From the NCBI RefSeq assembly GCF_002499975.2, contig NZ_CP052766.1, positions 3,844,001 through 3,908,000 of the forward strand: a stretch of 64,000 nt of DNA, read 5' to 3'. Both the position numbers and the translations under genes were made by a program. This DNA is from Alteromonas pelagimontana (GTDB lineage: Bacteria > Pseudomonadota > Gammaproteobacteria > Enterobacterales > Alteromonadaceae). The notes beneath the pieces are model-generated. The model was not told the DNA's origin. It saw nothing but the letters and a program-made list of their open reading frames with translations, and made no database searches. This document shows positions 39,468-46,734 of the stretch, in pieces; position 1 is the first letter of the stretch, and each line of letters begins with the position of its first letter.

Positions 39468-39481
39468 TTGATCTCGTTCAA
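39468..39481 (-). promoter_or_regulatory. FNR/Anr-type box upstream of hemN
   Basis: TTGAT-CTCG-TTCAA matches the consensus TTGAT-N4-ATCAA at nine of ten positions. Its centre is 71 bases from the hemN start codon. A class II position at -41.5 would put the transcript start about 30 bases before the ATG. Confidence 0.65.
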
Positions 39482-39693
39482 TAGACTGTATATTTCTTAA
39501 CGGAGAATCCGTTATCTATTGTTGTATTTGCGAAAGTAGTGAGATAATAGCGCGTCCGGATAAGGCGTTCTGCCTCTCTTATTATCCTTGTGACATCGAA
39601 TGTAAATCTGATCACCGGTTGTACCGGAATGTATTTTGATGCCAACCCAGAATTCGCTGGTTGTTGTGCACGTAGTGTGGAGCAAAAAGTAGT

Positions 39694-40020
39694 ATGAATC
39701 CTTGTGTTCAATGTGGTGCATGTTGTGCCACCTTTCGCGTGTCTTTTTACTGGGCTGAATCCGATCCGTTTCTTGGCGGTACTGTGCCTGAGGCGCTTAC
39801 CGAAAAAGTTAATGCCTCCTGCGTAGCAATGAAAGGAACCAATCAACCTCAACCTCGTTGCGTGGCATTGGTTGGCAATATTGGTGAAGATATCCGATGC
39901 GAAATATACGAGCAGCGTTCTACGACGTGCCGCGAATTTGAGCCCGGTTCAGTGGCTTGCCTTAAGGCGCGGGTGAAACACGGCCTATCGGCAGATCTGA
40001 TTCCGGTTGTTGCTGCGTAA
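39694..40020 (+). CDS. YkgJ-family cysteine cluster protein
   Basis: The 108-residue protein opens with MNPCVQCGACCATFRV, the CxxCGxCC signature of YkgJ-type proteins. Further cysteines follow in NASCVAMKG, PRCVALVG, RCEIYEQRSTTCREF and VACLKARV. The family is thought to bind zinc or an iron-sulfur cluster, with possible oxidoreductase or metal-handling roles; none is proven. There is no signal peptide. The spacing of cysteines suggests one or two metal sites. It diverges from hemN and shares its upstream region, but a functional link to heme synthesis is not demonstrated. Confidence 0.85.
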   Translation: MNPCVQCGACCATFRVSFYWAESDPFLGGTVPEALTEKVNASCVAMKGTNQPQPRCVALVGNIGEDIRCEIYEQRSTTCREFEPGSVACLKARVKHGLSADLIPVVAA

Positions 40021-40074
40021 GATAATTCCCGCGCTTAGTGAGCACACATCGACGCGGTTTGGCATTATGCCCGG

Positions 40075-40560
40075 CTATAAGTTCTTTTGCACTGTGAGGC
40101 CATAAGTCCCGGGTTGACCGGGATACGCCATGACTTTTCCCGTTTTTACGGGAGCATCGAATCCGTTTTTAACGGCGTAGTTTCCATTTAATACATTTTG
40201 GCTCCAGGCAATTATGGTGAGATCATAATCCGGTATATTGAGCTGCCACCGAAGATTTACCAGCGAAACGATAGCAAAATCAAGATCGAGATTTTGGCTG
40301 AAATAATAAGCGCCCAGCATTGTATCTATATCATCTTGCTGAAATTGCAAACGGACTGCTTTAGGAGAAGCCTGTTGGCGGGCATTATTTTAAGCGCGGA
40401 GTAAATCCGCATCAGTGAAGTTGGTATCCACATTCTCAACGCCGTCAAAAACCCTAAGCGCCGTAACGCTTACCAATGAAAGCGCCTTAGTTATTGCCTG
40501 AGTACGCTCACGAAAAGAGTAATGATTAATGTTGGTGTTAGTGGATGTTAAAGTAGAAGA
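40075..40560 (-). pseudogene. Possible decayed gene: two protein-like segments without starts
   Basis: Two adjacent minus-strand frames look protein-like but neither has a proper start. Upstream (about 40393-40560) is a segment containing RERTQAITKALSLVSV and VFDGVENVDTNFTDADLLRA, ending in TAA. Directly after that stop the same frame reopens through a TTG at 40350 and reads ...LQFQQDDIDTMLGAYYFS... to the stop at 40075. This may be one gene broken by a nonsense change and loss of its start. An alternative is a genuine 91-residue protein from TTG 40350 with no ribosome site. No family was recognised. The remaining bases to 40724 hold no gene. Confidence 0.35.
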
Positions 40561-40724
40561 TTACTATGGTCTGCATTCATTCCACATCGGCAGCGAACTT
40601 TACGAGATCGTCTTAAGCTACTTCGACGGGAAGGAGGCAAAAGGGCTGGGAAGGCCATTTTTTCACCGAATGGTGTTTGGGTAGTGAAGACGTAGAAAAA
40701 TCTAAGTAAAAAGGATTTTTTAAT

Positions 40725-41021
40725 TTACCGGCTTGCGACCATGTTAGCGGGCAGTTTTTTGTGCAAAAGCGCGTCTGCTTCAACCGATTGCAACAAAAAT
40801 TGTTCAGGAAACTTACTATTTGTCGCGCAGTTGCTGCGAACAGATTCTGCCAATAAATTAACTTCACGCAGCGAGCTGCGGGCTTTTTTTACAACCACCC
40901 CTTCGCTTAACGTAGAGGAAAAACTACAATGGGTGGCGTCGCTTTCATTCTGAGATGCCATCGCCATGCCGCTGGATAACAACAGACCTAAAGCGATAGA
41001 GTTTTTAACAATTTTAATCAT
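40725..41021 (-). CDS. Short, diverged DUF3718-like exported protein
   Basis: The 98-residue product has a signal peptide (MIKIVKNSIALGLLLSSGMA, then MAS). The C-terminal part SNCATNSKFPEQFLL...VEADALLHKKLP parallels the core of the three neighbouring DUF3718 proteins (SCDGNSLIRTAML...VEAGTLLVKKMP). Two cysteines are retained. It lacks the N-terminal LANICTIVQADDKGELRKK block in recognisable form and the acidic C-terminal tail, so it is a diverged or shortened paralogue. The frame can extend to a GTG at 41057, but the ATG at 41021 suits the signal peptide. It does not carry the three-hairpin 3' region of the others. Function unknown. Confidence 0.65.
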   Translation of the reverse strand: MIKIVKNSIALGLLLSSGMAMASQNESDATHCSFSSTLSEGVVVKKARSSLREVNLLAESVRSNCATNSKFPEQFLLQSVEADALLHKKLPANMVASR

Positions 41022-41302
41022 AGTCAGCACTCTAAAAAAAGAAGGAGAAAGCTTCACAGCTGCTCCTTAAGTAGTTTGTTTGTTCATAATCATTTAATGC
41101 TAAACCGGATAAAAACAAAACCTGTAAAGCCATACAAGGGTATACATTTTCATATCTTAATGTTTACCTGAAACCCGGTAATCGTTCAAGAGCAATTTCC
41201 AACGAGCAGCTAGATTTTTCGACGGCAATCAGTTTGTTGGCAAAAAAGGGGGAAACGGCCGCAAAGAAAGAGATAGGGGCGAAGATATACTTCCTTTCAT
41301 AT

Positions 41303-41374
41303 AAAAAAGGCGCCGGTTAAGGCGCCTGAACTGTGGGCGTACCCACTTACCATGTTGATCGGTGACATCATGGT
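41303..41374 (-). other. Three-hairpin 3' region of DUF3718 paralogue 2, ending in a terminator
   Basis: On the minus strand, 15 bases after the stop: hairpin I ACCATG...CATGGT (41349-41374), hairpin II GTGGG-TACG-CCCAC (41333-41346), then the terminator GGCGCC-TTAACC-GGCGCC (41309-41326) with six U. The same order follows two other paralogues. Confidence 0.75.
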
Positions 41375-41389
41375 GTCTAATAGTTTTTA

Positions 41390-41785
41390 TTAAATGCGTT
41401 CAGCAAGAGCCTGTGCTACAGGATTACTCTGAAGACCTTTCTCATCTATCCACGTTTGTAACGTTTTGCCGTCATTTTCTGGCTCGCTAAGTTGCTTCTT
41501 AGGCATTTTCTTAACTAGCAGAGTACCGGCTTCTACCGCGTTACTCAGCATTGCAGTACGGATAAGGCTGTTACCATCACAGGAAATTCCGGTGTAGTAA
41601 TCTTGCAATTTGATACGGAAGTCATCTTCTACGTTTTTCATTTTCTTACGTAGCTCGCCTTTGTCATCCGCTTGCACAATAGTACAGATGTTAGCTAACG
41701 CATCATTAATATCCGCCAGAGCAGACGTACAAAATCCAAAGCCAACAACAGACGCTAATACGGTTAATTTTACTGATTTCAACAT
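41390..41785 (-). CDS. DUF3718 family exported protein, paralogue 2
   Basis: The 131-residue precursor has a signal peptide ending near SALA, then DINDALANICTIVQADDKGELRKKM, a central DYYTGISCDGNSLIRTAML and VEAGTLLVKKMP, and an acidic-to-Gln-rich tail. Two cysteines (NIC and ISC) could form a disulfide in the periplasm. These are the hallmarks of DUF3718, a family of small secreted proteins in Alteromonadales and relatives with no known function. The ATG at 41785 has GAGGAA upstream. An in-frame start 30 codons earlier has no signal-peptide logic. It is one of three same-length copies in 2.5 kb, each with its own terminator. Confidence 0.85.
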   Translation of the reverse strand: MLKSVKLTVLASVVGFGFCTSALADINDALANICTIVQADDKGELRKKMKNVEDDFRIKLQDYYTGISCDGNSLIRTAMLSNAVEAGTLLVKKMPKKQLSEPENDGKTLQTWIDEKGLQSNPVAQALAERI

Positions 41786-41921
41786 GGTAGGTTCCTCAAG
41801 CTGCCACACTGCGTGGCTCAACGAGGCGGATTTAATAGCAAATTTAAAAAGCGCACTAGCGAAAAGGTGATACATCGGTATGCAAAGTTATACAAGATGC
41901 GTAGAGAGATATGAAGAAAAT

Positions 41922-41990
41922 GTGGCCCTTGAATAAGGGCCACTGAGGGCGGGGCCGAAACCCCGCAACCATGTTGACTGTTTACATGGT
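41922..41990 (-). other. Three-hairpin 3' region of DUF3718 paralogue 3, ending in a terminator
   Basis: On the minus strand: hairpin I ACCATGT...ACATGGT (41968-41990), hairpin II GCGGGG-TTTCGG-CCCCGC (41949-41966), then GTGGCCCTT-ATTC-AAGGGCCAC (41922-41943) followed by TTTTC. Order and spacing match the other two copies although hairpin III differs in sequence. Confidence 0.75.
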
Positions 41991-42006
41991 GATATAAATG
42001 TTCAGG

Positions 42007-42402
42007 TTAAATACGGTCTTTCAACTCAGCGGAAATAGGATTACTTTGAAAGCCATTTTCTGCAATCCATGCCTGTAGAGTTTTGCCGTCCGCTTCTGGA
42101 GCTTCCAGCTCACGAGCAGGCATTTTTTTAACTAATAAGGTGCCGACCTCTACCGCATTGTTTTGGATTGCAGTGCGTATCAAGCTGTTGCCGTTGCAGC
42201 TGATGCCAGAGTAATAATCGCGCAATTTCAGACGATAATCAGACTGTACGGAGCGCATTTTTTTACGTAGCTCTCCTTTATCGTTGGCCTGAACAATGGT
42301 GCAAATATTGGCAAGTGAATCTTCAATATCGGCGTGAGCTGTATTGGCGAAAATGATTGAAGTAACAGCAACAGTCAAAGAAGTTTTAACGATTTTCAAC
42401 AT
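42007..42402 (-). CDS. DUF3718 family exported protein, paralogue 3
   Basis: This 131-residue precursor shares layout and length with its neighbours: a signal peptide to NTAHA, DIEDSLANICTIVQANDKGE, a YSGISCNGNSLIRTAI core and VEVGTLLVKKMPARELE, then a C-terminal TLQAWIAENGFQ segment. Both conserved cysteines are kept. AAGGAAACT precedes the ATG. Differences from paralogue 2 are spread along the gene, so the duplication is not very recent. It ends 16 bases before the conserved hairpin block. Periplasmic location is inferred from the signal peptide; function is unknown. Confidence 0.85.
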   Translation of the reverse strand: MLKIVKTSLTVAVTSIIFANTAHADIEDSLANICTIVQANDKGELRKKMRSVQSDYRLKLRDYYSGISCNGNSLIRTAIQNNAVEVGTLLVKKMPARELEAPEADGKTLQAWIAENGFQSNPISAELKDRI

Positions 42403-42834
42403 GGTTAGTTTCCTTGTGTTTATAGTTAATAGTTAGTGTGGAATCTATTTAAGTACAAACGGTTATTTACTAAAACATGTCTCCCAATACTGAGGTATAT
42501 AGCCTTATACCATCTGCGTCAAAGCGGTTGTAGTTAGGTGGTTAGTCTATGATTTAAAAATAGAAATTATTGGTATTCAACTTTGGGAACGCCTTGATTT
42601 TCGTTAGAAATCTCTTCAGTATTAACAGGTTGTTCCCTTTTTTGAATGTTTAAAATATTGTAGCCAAGCGTAAATGACGAAATTTAAAATGTTTATTTCG
42701 TCCATTTCGCATAAATACAAATTAAACGTATTGAATGTATTTTCTTCAATTCACCCGCTATTCACACTCCATCACAACACCCCTGAAACCCGGCCTAGCA
42801 AGACTATAAATCCAACACCCTTGAGTAATAAGAA

Positions 42835-42935
42835 CAAACTTCTCAGTCAAACATCGTATGATCACCTCTGATGGCTCTGCTGAAGCACTTCTTGCTCCAG
42901 AAGTTCGGCCATAAAATATTCACCTATTGTTAAAA
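42835..42935 (+). repeat. Dispersed intergenic repeat, copy D (diverged, left end lost)
   Basis: CTGATGGCTCTGCTG, a damaged hairpin (GAAGCA...TTGCTCCAG), AAGTTCGGCCATAAAATATTCACCTATTG: the order of copy B with several substitutions. The GCATGAGTGAGCG end is not recognisable. Confidence 0.65.
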
Positions 42936-42986
42936 AGGCAGTTGCGGTCTTTATCTTGGAAGCCAACCGCAGAAATAATTTATACC

Positions 42987-43169
42987 AGGGCGTGTTGACC
43001 TTTTCTGTTCAATCGCTGCCTGTAGGGTTCATCATAAACCTGTCTTGCTCTTTGTTGCTTACTATTTACTTGGGCGACTTTTTTACTAAGAAGGGGCTCC
43101 ATAGCTCGCGGCGCCATCAAAACAGGTTTATTTTGAACAACATTCGGACAGCAAAGATCAACACGCCCT
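42987..43169. mobile_element. MITE-like element bounded by 12-bp inverted repeats
   Basis: AGGGCGTGTTGA (42987-42998) and TCAACACGCCCT (43158-43169) are perfect inverted repeats bounding 183 bases with no intact gene. Small size, terminal repeats and lack of coding capacity fit a miniature transposable element or solo IS remnant. No target-site duplication was found. Confidence 0.45.
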
Positions 43170-43434
43170 TGAGCGCGCTGAGTGAGCACACATTGAGGCG
43201 GATGAGTATTAACGCGTTACATGACGGCTATTTGAAAGGGAGTTGCTATTACCGAATCGTGACGTCTTGTTTATTCGCCGCTGGATGCGCTGAGGGAGTC
43301 AGGCGGGTTGGACATTCTCCTCGCTAACTAAAAGTAGCGAATTGGAGAAGGGGGTTTTACCAGGAGGGATTTATTTTCTTGTGAATGTGAAATAAGTGCA
43401 GTTTATTTAGGTGAAGTGAAAAACAAATAAAAAA

Positions 43435-43502
43435 AGCGGCTTCGAGAAGCCGCTTTTAGTGCGGGGAATGTCCCCGCTACCATGTTGACTGGTCCACATG
43501 GT
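43435..43502 (-). other. Three-hairpin 3' region of DUF3718 paralogue 4, ending in a terminator
   Basis: On the minus strand: hairpin I ACCATGT...ACATGGT (43479-43502), hairpin II GCGGGGA-CAT-TCCCCGC (43461-43477), then the terminator AGCGGCTTC/GAAGCCGCT (43435-43454) followed by seven T. Confidence 0.75.
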
Positions 43503-43512
43503 GTGGAAACAT

Positions 43513-43908
43513 TTACATGCGTTCTTGAATTACCGCTGCAATTGCGCTGCCTTGTAATCCGTTCTCTGACACCCATGCTTGCAGAGTTTTGCCGTCTTTT
43601 TCTGGCTCAGATAAATCGCCTTTTGGCATTTTTTTCACTAATAGCGTACCGGCTTCAACCGCGTTTGCCAGCATAGCTGTGCGAATCAGGCTGTTTCCAC
43701 CACAAGAAATTCCGGAGTAGTAGTCGTGTAATTTCATACGGTAATCTGACTCAACTGTACGAATTTTTTTACGAAGTTCGCCCTTATCATCAGCTTGTAC
43801 AATGGTGCAAATATTAGCTAAGGCATCATTGATGTCAGCTTGTGCAGTATTGGCAACACCGACGCTAGCCAGGGCTAATAAAACTGAAGTTTTAACGATT
43901 TTCAACAT
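43513..43908 (-). CDS. DUF3718 family exported protein, paralogue 4
   Basis: The third full-length copy also has 131 residues: a signal peptide to NTAQA, DINDALANICTIVQADDKGELRK, YYSGISCGGNSLIRTAML, VEAGTLLVKKMPKGDLSEPE and TLQAWVSENGLQ. It is closest to paralogue 2 in the body and to paralogue 3 in the signal peptide (MLKIVKTS). The CGAGGAA ribosome site lies before the ATG. Separated from paralogue 3 by 1.1 kb of repeats, it seems to be an independent transcription unit with its own terminator. Function is unknown. Multiple copies suggest dosage or functional variants. Confidence 0.85.
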   Translation of the reverse strand: MLKIVKTSVLLALASVGVANTAQADINDALANICTIVQADDKGELRKKIRTVESDYRMKLHDYYSGISCGGNSLIRTAMLANAVEAGTLLVKKMPKGDLSEPEKDGKTLQAWVSENGLQGSAIAAVIQERM

Positions 43909-44176
43909 GGTTAATTCCTCGAAATAAGAGTTTAAGTTATTAGGGCCTGCGTTATTCTTTTTTTTGCAGGCCGCTGGTTCGGTGAGTATTTAAGCTAAAA
44001 AAGACGTTTCAAAATAGTAGTAAAGCGATACTTCGGTATTTGAAGTTATACTTAAAGTGGCTATGAAACAGGGATTCCTGGGATAGGGAGCGATATTAAG
44101 CAGGCAGATAGAATTGCTCGCGAAGCTTTAGGTTATTGGCCTTCAGCGCTAGAGGACTTAAATAAGTTGATGCTTT

Positions 44177-44265
44177 ATCCAGGGCAACCGCATGAGTGAG
44201 CGAAAAGCCATCAACTAAGAAACTCCCACTTATTGTTTAAAAAATATTAACGATCTCGCGCTGAT
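44177..44265 (+). repeat. Dispersed intergenic repeat, copy F with central deletion
   Basis: The left part (TTATCCAGGGCAACCGCATGAGTGAGCG, then CCATCAAC) joins directly to the right part (TAAGAAACTCCCACTTATTGTTTAAA). About 80 bases, including the hairpin core and the TTCGGC block, are missing. It shows that both flanks belong to the same unit. Confidence 0.7.
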
Positions 44266-44384
44266 TTTTATTGAAGAATGATGCCAGTCTAACTGGTAGA
44301 AGGACAAATTATTCTCAATAAGAGAATTGCCGTATGAAATAACCTGCGGGTTCCTGATGTCCAACACCAAATTCAGCAAAACGG

Positions 44385-44420
44385 CATGCGGTAAAGCCGC
44401 AACAACGACCTTACCGCATG
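44385..44420 (-). terminator. Hairpin after the 44440 gene
   Basis: CATGCGGTAA (44385-44394) and TTACCGCATG (44411-44420) form a perfect 10-bp stem with a 16-base loop, starting 20 bases after the stop. On the minus strand CCGTTTTG follows. Confidence 0.55.
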
Positions 44421-44439
44421 TATATGTTTACCTGAGATA

Positions 44440-44943
44440 CTACTTATTTTTACGTGAAGAAAGCCACCATGCGACACCAGTTACTACAACCGCCGTTACT
44501 GCTGCTTTTTTTATCACAGCCGGACGATTATGCTCCCACTGCGCTTTCATGCCTTTTTCTTTAAAAACGTTTGTGACGCGGCCGTGACATAAATCGCTCA
44601 CAATTCCTTCAACTGAATTGATGCGATCTGCCAGAACAAGAGGGAGCCAGTGGGCGAACCTGCCTTCACCGTATCGAAACGCTATGCGTCTTAACATGCC
44701 GCTGATCCCTGAGGGTGCTGCTGACGTCCCGTACACCGCAGTAACATCTGGACGTTCAATAGAATGCAGTACCTCTTGATCCACTGGTTGTTGCTTGGGG
44801 CGATCCCATTTTACCTCATGAGCGGCCTTGTCGCGCTGCTGCAGCGGATACGTGGGGTCGTTATCAGGATCAGCATCAATGCCCCAGCCATTAATGTGTT
44901 TCATGTCTTCAGCAGATACTTCGGGTTTTTTTATATCATTCAT
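44440..44943 (-). CDS. Conserved hypothetical protein with C-terminal membrane helix
   Basis: The 167-residue protein has a polar, Pro- and Asp-rich N-terminal half (KHINGWGIDADPDNDPTYPL), then MLRRIAFRYGEGRFAHWLPLVLADRINSVEGI. A single hydrophobic helix near the end (VIKKAAVTAVVVTGVAWWL) precedes a basic SSRKNK tail. It is likely anchored in the inner membrane with most of the chain cytosolic. The ATG at 44943 has AAGGAG seven bases upstream, whereas the one six bases earlier is too close. The alcohol dehydrogenase gene ends 11 bases before it, so they form an operon. I recall similar proteins beside such dehydrogenases, but no function is established. Confidence 0.75.
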   Translation of the reverse strand: MNDIKKPEVSAEDMKHINGWGIDADPDNDPTYPLQQRDKAAHEVKWDRPKQQPVDQEVLHSIERPDVTAVYGTSAAPSGISGMLRRIAFRYGEGRFAHWLPLVLADRINSVEGIVSDLCHGRVTNVFKEKGMKAQWEHNRPAVIKKAAVTAVVVTGVAWWLSSRKNK

Positions 44944-44954
44944 CGTCATACTCC

Positions 44955-46109
44955 TTATTTGTCAGCCGAGGGGGTAATAAGAACGGTTTTGATACAGCCA
45001 TCAAGCTTGTCGCTGAAGATACGATACGCATCAGAGACTTCTTCCAGCGGTATCCGATGGGTGATCAACTCTTTAGGTTTCAGCACGCCGTTTTGCACGT
45101 GCTCGATAAGTCGCGGGAGCAGACGTTTGACCGACGCCTGGTTGGCCCGCAGTGTGATGCCTTTGTTCACCACATTACCCATTGGCACCAAATTGAGGGT
45201 AGGGCCATAAACTCCAACTACTGAAACAATACCGCCTTTTTTCACGGAATTGATTGCCCATTGCAAACCTGTGGCTGAACCAGCCTGCAACAATGTTTTA
45301 CGGCCTGTAATAGTTTGTAATGCATCACCAGCAGCTTCTGCTCCCACTGCGTCGATACAGACATCGGCTCCCAGCGAGTCGGTGAGCTTTTTAATGAATA
45401 CCACGGGATCGGCCATTGACAGGAAATTATACGTCTCGCATTGCGCATAGTTCTTAGCGAATTCTAATCGGTAATCTTCTTTATCGATAATAATGACGCG
45501 GCCAGCACCAAACAGCCAACTGCAACGAGCCGCCATAATACCAATAGGGCCAGCACCAAACACCACTACGGTATCACCGCGCTGGATCCCCCCCATTTCA
45601 GCCGCTTGATAACCGGTGGGTACCACATCAGTCAACATCACTGCATCGTCTAAATCCATGCCTGGGGGAATGACTGTAGGCCCGATATCGGCATAAGGAA
45701 CACGCACGTACTCAGCCTGGCCTCCGTCATAGCCGCCAGCGGTGTGGGAGTAACCAAAAATACCGCCCACTGCGGTGGCCTGGGAATTGGCTTCGTGGCA
45801 GTTGCCGTATAACCCTTTTTTACAAAACGCGCACTGGCCGCAGGCGATGTTAAAGGGAACCAGCACGCGATCTCCAACGTTAAGGTTGTGAACATCTGGA
45901 CCCAGCTCCTCGATTACACCTGTAAATTCGTGGCCGAAAGTCGTTCCCACTCGTGTATCTGGTACATTGCCGTTATACAGGTGTAAGTCGGACCCGCAGA
46001 TACAGGATCGGGTGACCCTGACAATGGCGTCGCGCGGGTGTAGAATTTCGGGCATTGGCTTTTGGTCGGCGCGAACCCGTTGAGGGCCACGGTAGTTCAT
46101 GGCGAGCAT
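44955..46109 (-). CDS. Zinc-dependent alcohol dehydrogenase (MDR superfamily)
   Basis: The 384-residue protein is a medium-chain dehydrogenase. The catalytic zinc ligands are in SCICGSDLHLY (about 37) and GHEFTGVIEELG (about 60). The structural zinc cysteines are in CGQCAFCKKGLYGNC (about 91-105), and the Rossmann motif is VVVFGAGPIGIMAARCS (about 182-198). It oxidises alcohols or aldehyde adducts with NAD(P). The arrangement resembles COG1063 enzymes related to formaldehyde dehydrogenases, but the substrate cannot be fixed from sequence. AAGGAG precedes the ATG. The downstream membrane-anchored hypothetical protein is co-transcribed. Confidence 0.9.
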   Translation of the reverse strand: MLAMNYRGPQRVRADQKPMPEILHPRDAIVRVTRSCICGSDLHLYNGNVPDTRVGTTFGHEFTGVIEELGPDVHNLNVGDRVLVPFNIACGQCAFCKKGLYGNCHEANSQATAVGGIFGYSHTAGGYDGGQAEYVRVPYADIGPTVIPPGMDLDDAVMLTDVVPTGYQAAEMGGIQRGDTVVVFGAGPIGIMAARCSWLFGAGRVIIIDKEDYRLEFAKNYAQCETYNFLSMADPVVFIKKLTDSLGADVCIDAVGAEAAGDALQTITGRKTLLQAGSATGLQWAINSVKKGGIVSVVGVYGPTLNLVPMGNVVNKGITLRANQASVKRLLPRLIEHVQNGVLKPKELITHRIPLEEVSDAYRIFSDKLDGCIKTVLITPSADK

Positions 46110-46493
46110 AAATATATCTCCTTAATGGCTAAAAATTTCAGCGGGTTGAACGGGAGGACACGCTAAGAAACCGTCAGTCCAGCAAAAGGACGCTAGCGAA
46201 ACCGTTGCCACTGCAAAATAGAAAGAGCAAATTTCGATTACCAGAGGCAAATTGCAAGAGGTGTGCCTTATCTCTGGCGATCAATATTTAATTCCAGCGC
46301 AAGCGGTACGTTTATGTTTAACATCTGTAATGTGTCGCAGCTATTGCCGAGTAGGCAAGGGACGAGAAGTGTGAGAGACATCTTTTCGCATTGGTTTGAA
46401 CAATATTTTTTGCTGTCACAAAACGAAATGCATGGCCGTTGCCGCAAAGCGAGGAAGTTGAGGCCCCTGTAGGGACGGATACACGATAGCAGT
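46110..46493. other. Intergenic region without visible features
   Basis: Apart from the presumed promoter of the alcohol dehydrogenase, no gene, strong repeat or RNA was seen. Minus-strand frames at 46268-46530 have no ribosome site and unlikely composition. Confidence 0.5.
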
Positions 46494-46525
46494 GAAAGAG
46501 GCAGCAACGGTCATCTGTTGCCGCC
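46494..46525 (-). terminator. Hairpin terminator after the entericidin-like gene
   Basis: GGCAGCAAC (46500-46508) pairs with GTTGCCGCC (46517-46525) with one G-U pair. CTTTC follows on the minus strand. Confidence 0.6.
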
Positions 46526-46535
46526 TGCAAATTAC

Positions 46536-46703
46536 CTAGTTTTGTGCATCTTCTGATGCATCTTCAACAGATTCCCCGGCCGATTGAATATCCTCGCCGG
46601 CTCCCTCCATTGTGGCGCATCCTGTTAGCAGTGAACCCAGAAATGCCATCAACAGCACCAGGGATTGCGAGCGTAAGCGTCTTGATGTGTATAGTGACTT
46701 CAT
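46536..46703 (-). CDS. Entericidin-like small lipoprotein
   Basis: A 55-residue frame not reported by size-limited ORF calling starts at the ATG at 46703 with AAGGAG upstream. It has a signal sequence (SLVLLMAFLGSLLTGCATM) with the lipobox LTGC, so the mature protein is a lipoprotein of about 26 residues. The tail is acidic and Ser/Ala-rich (GEDIQSAGESVEDASEDAQN), the pattern of entericidin A/B proteins. In E. coli EcnA and EcnB are an antidote/toxin pair; many single homologues elsewhere are of unknown function. It is 31 bases downstream of mscS in the same direction, so both may answer to envelope stress. Confidence 0.8.
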   Translation of the reverse strand: MKSLYTSRRLRSQSLVLLMAFLGSLLTGCATMEGAGEDIQSAGESVEDASEDAQN

Positions 46704-46734
46704 ATATTACTCCTTGTTACGATTGTTTATTAAG

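Larger units (their letters stand above)
42403..43512. other. 1.1-kb gene-free region with a repeat and a MITE-like element
   Basis: Between DUF3718 paralogues 3 and 4 there is no convincing gene. The region holds dispersed repeat copy D (42835-42935), a 183-bp inverted-repeat-bounded element (42987-43169) and the 3' hairpins of paralogue 4. A motif at about 43175-43201, AGTGAGCACACAT with flanks, recurs near 40034-40060. Predicted frames at 42674-42871 and 42956-43327 lack ribosome sites and protein-like composition. Confidence 0.6.
43909..44439. other. Gene-free region upstream of DUF3718 paralogue 4
   Basis: These 531 bases contain the presumed promoter of paralogue 4, the internally deleted repeat copy F (44177-44265) and the terminator of the 44440 gene. 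A plus-strand frame at 44327-44587 overlaps the end of that gene and is treated as a shadow. Confidence 0.5.

Noticed and set aside
42956..43327. 123-codon plus-strand frame between DUF3718 paralogues
   Set aside because: It crosses the inverted-repeat element, has no ribosome site and an unlikely residue pattern. It is probably a shadow of a mobile remnant.
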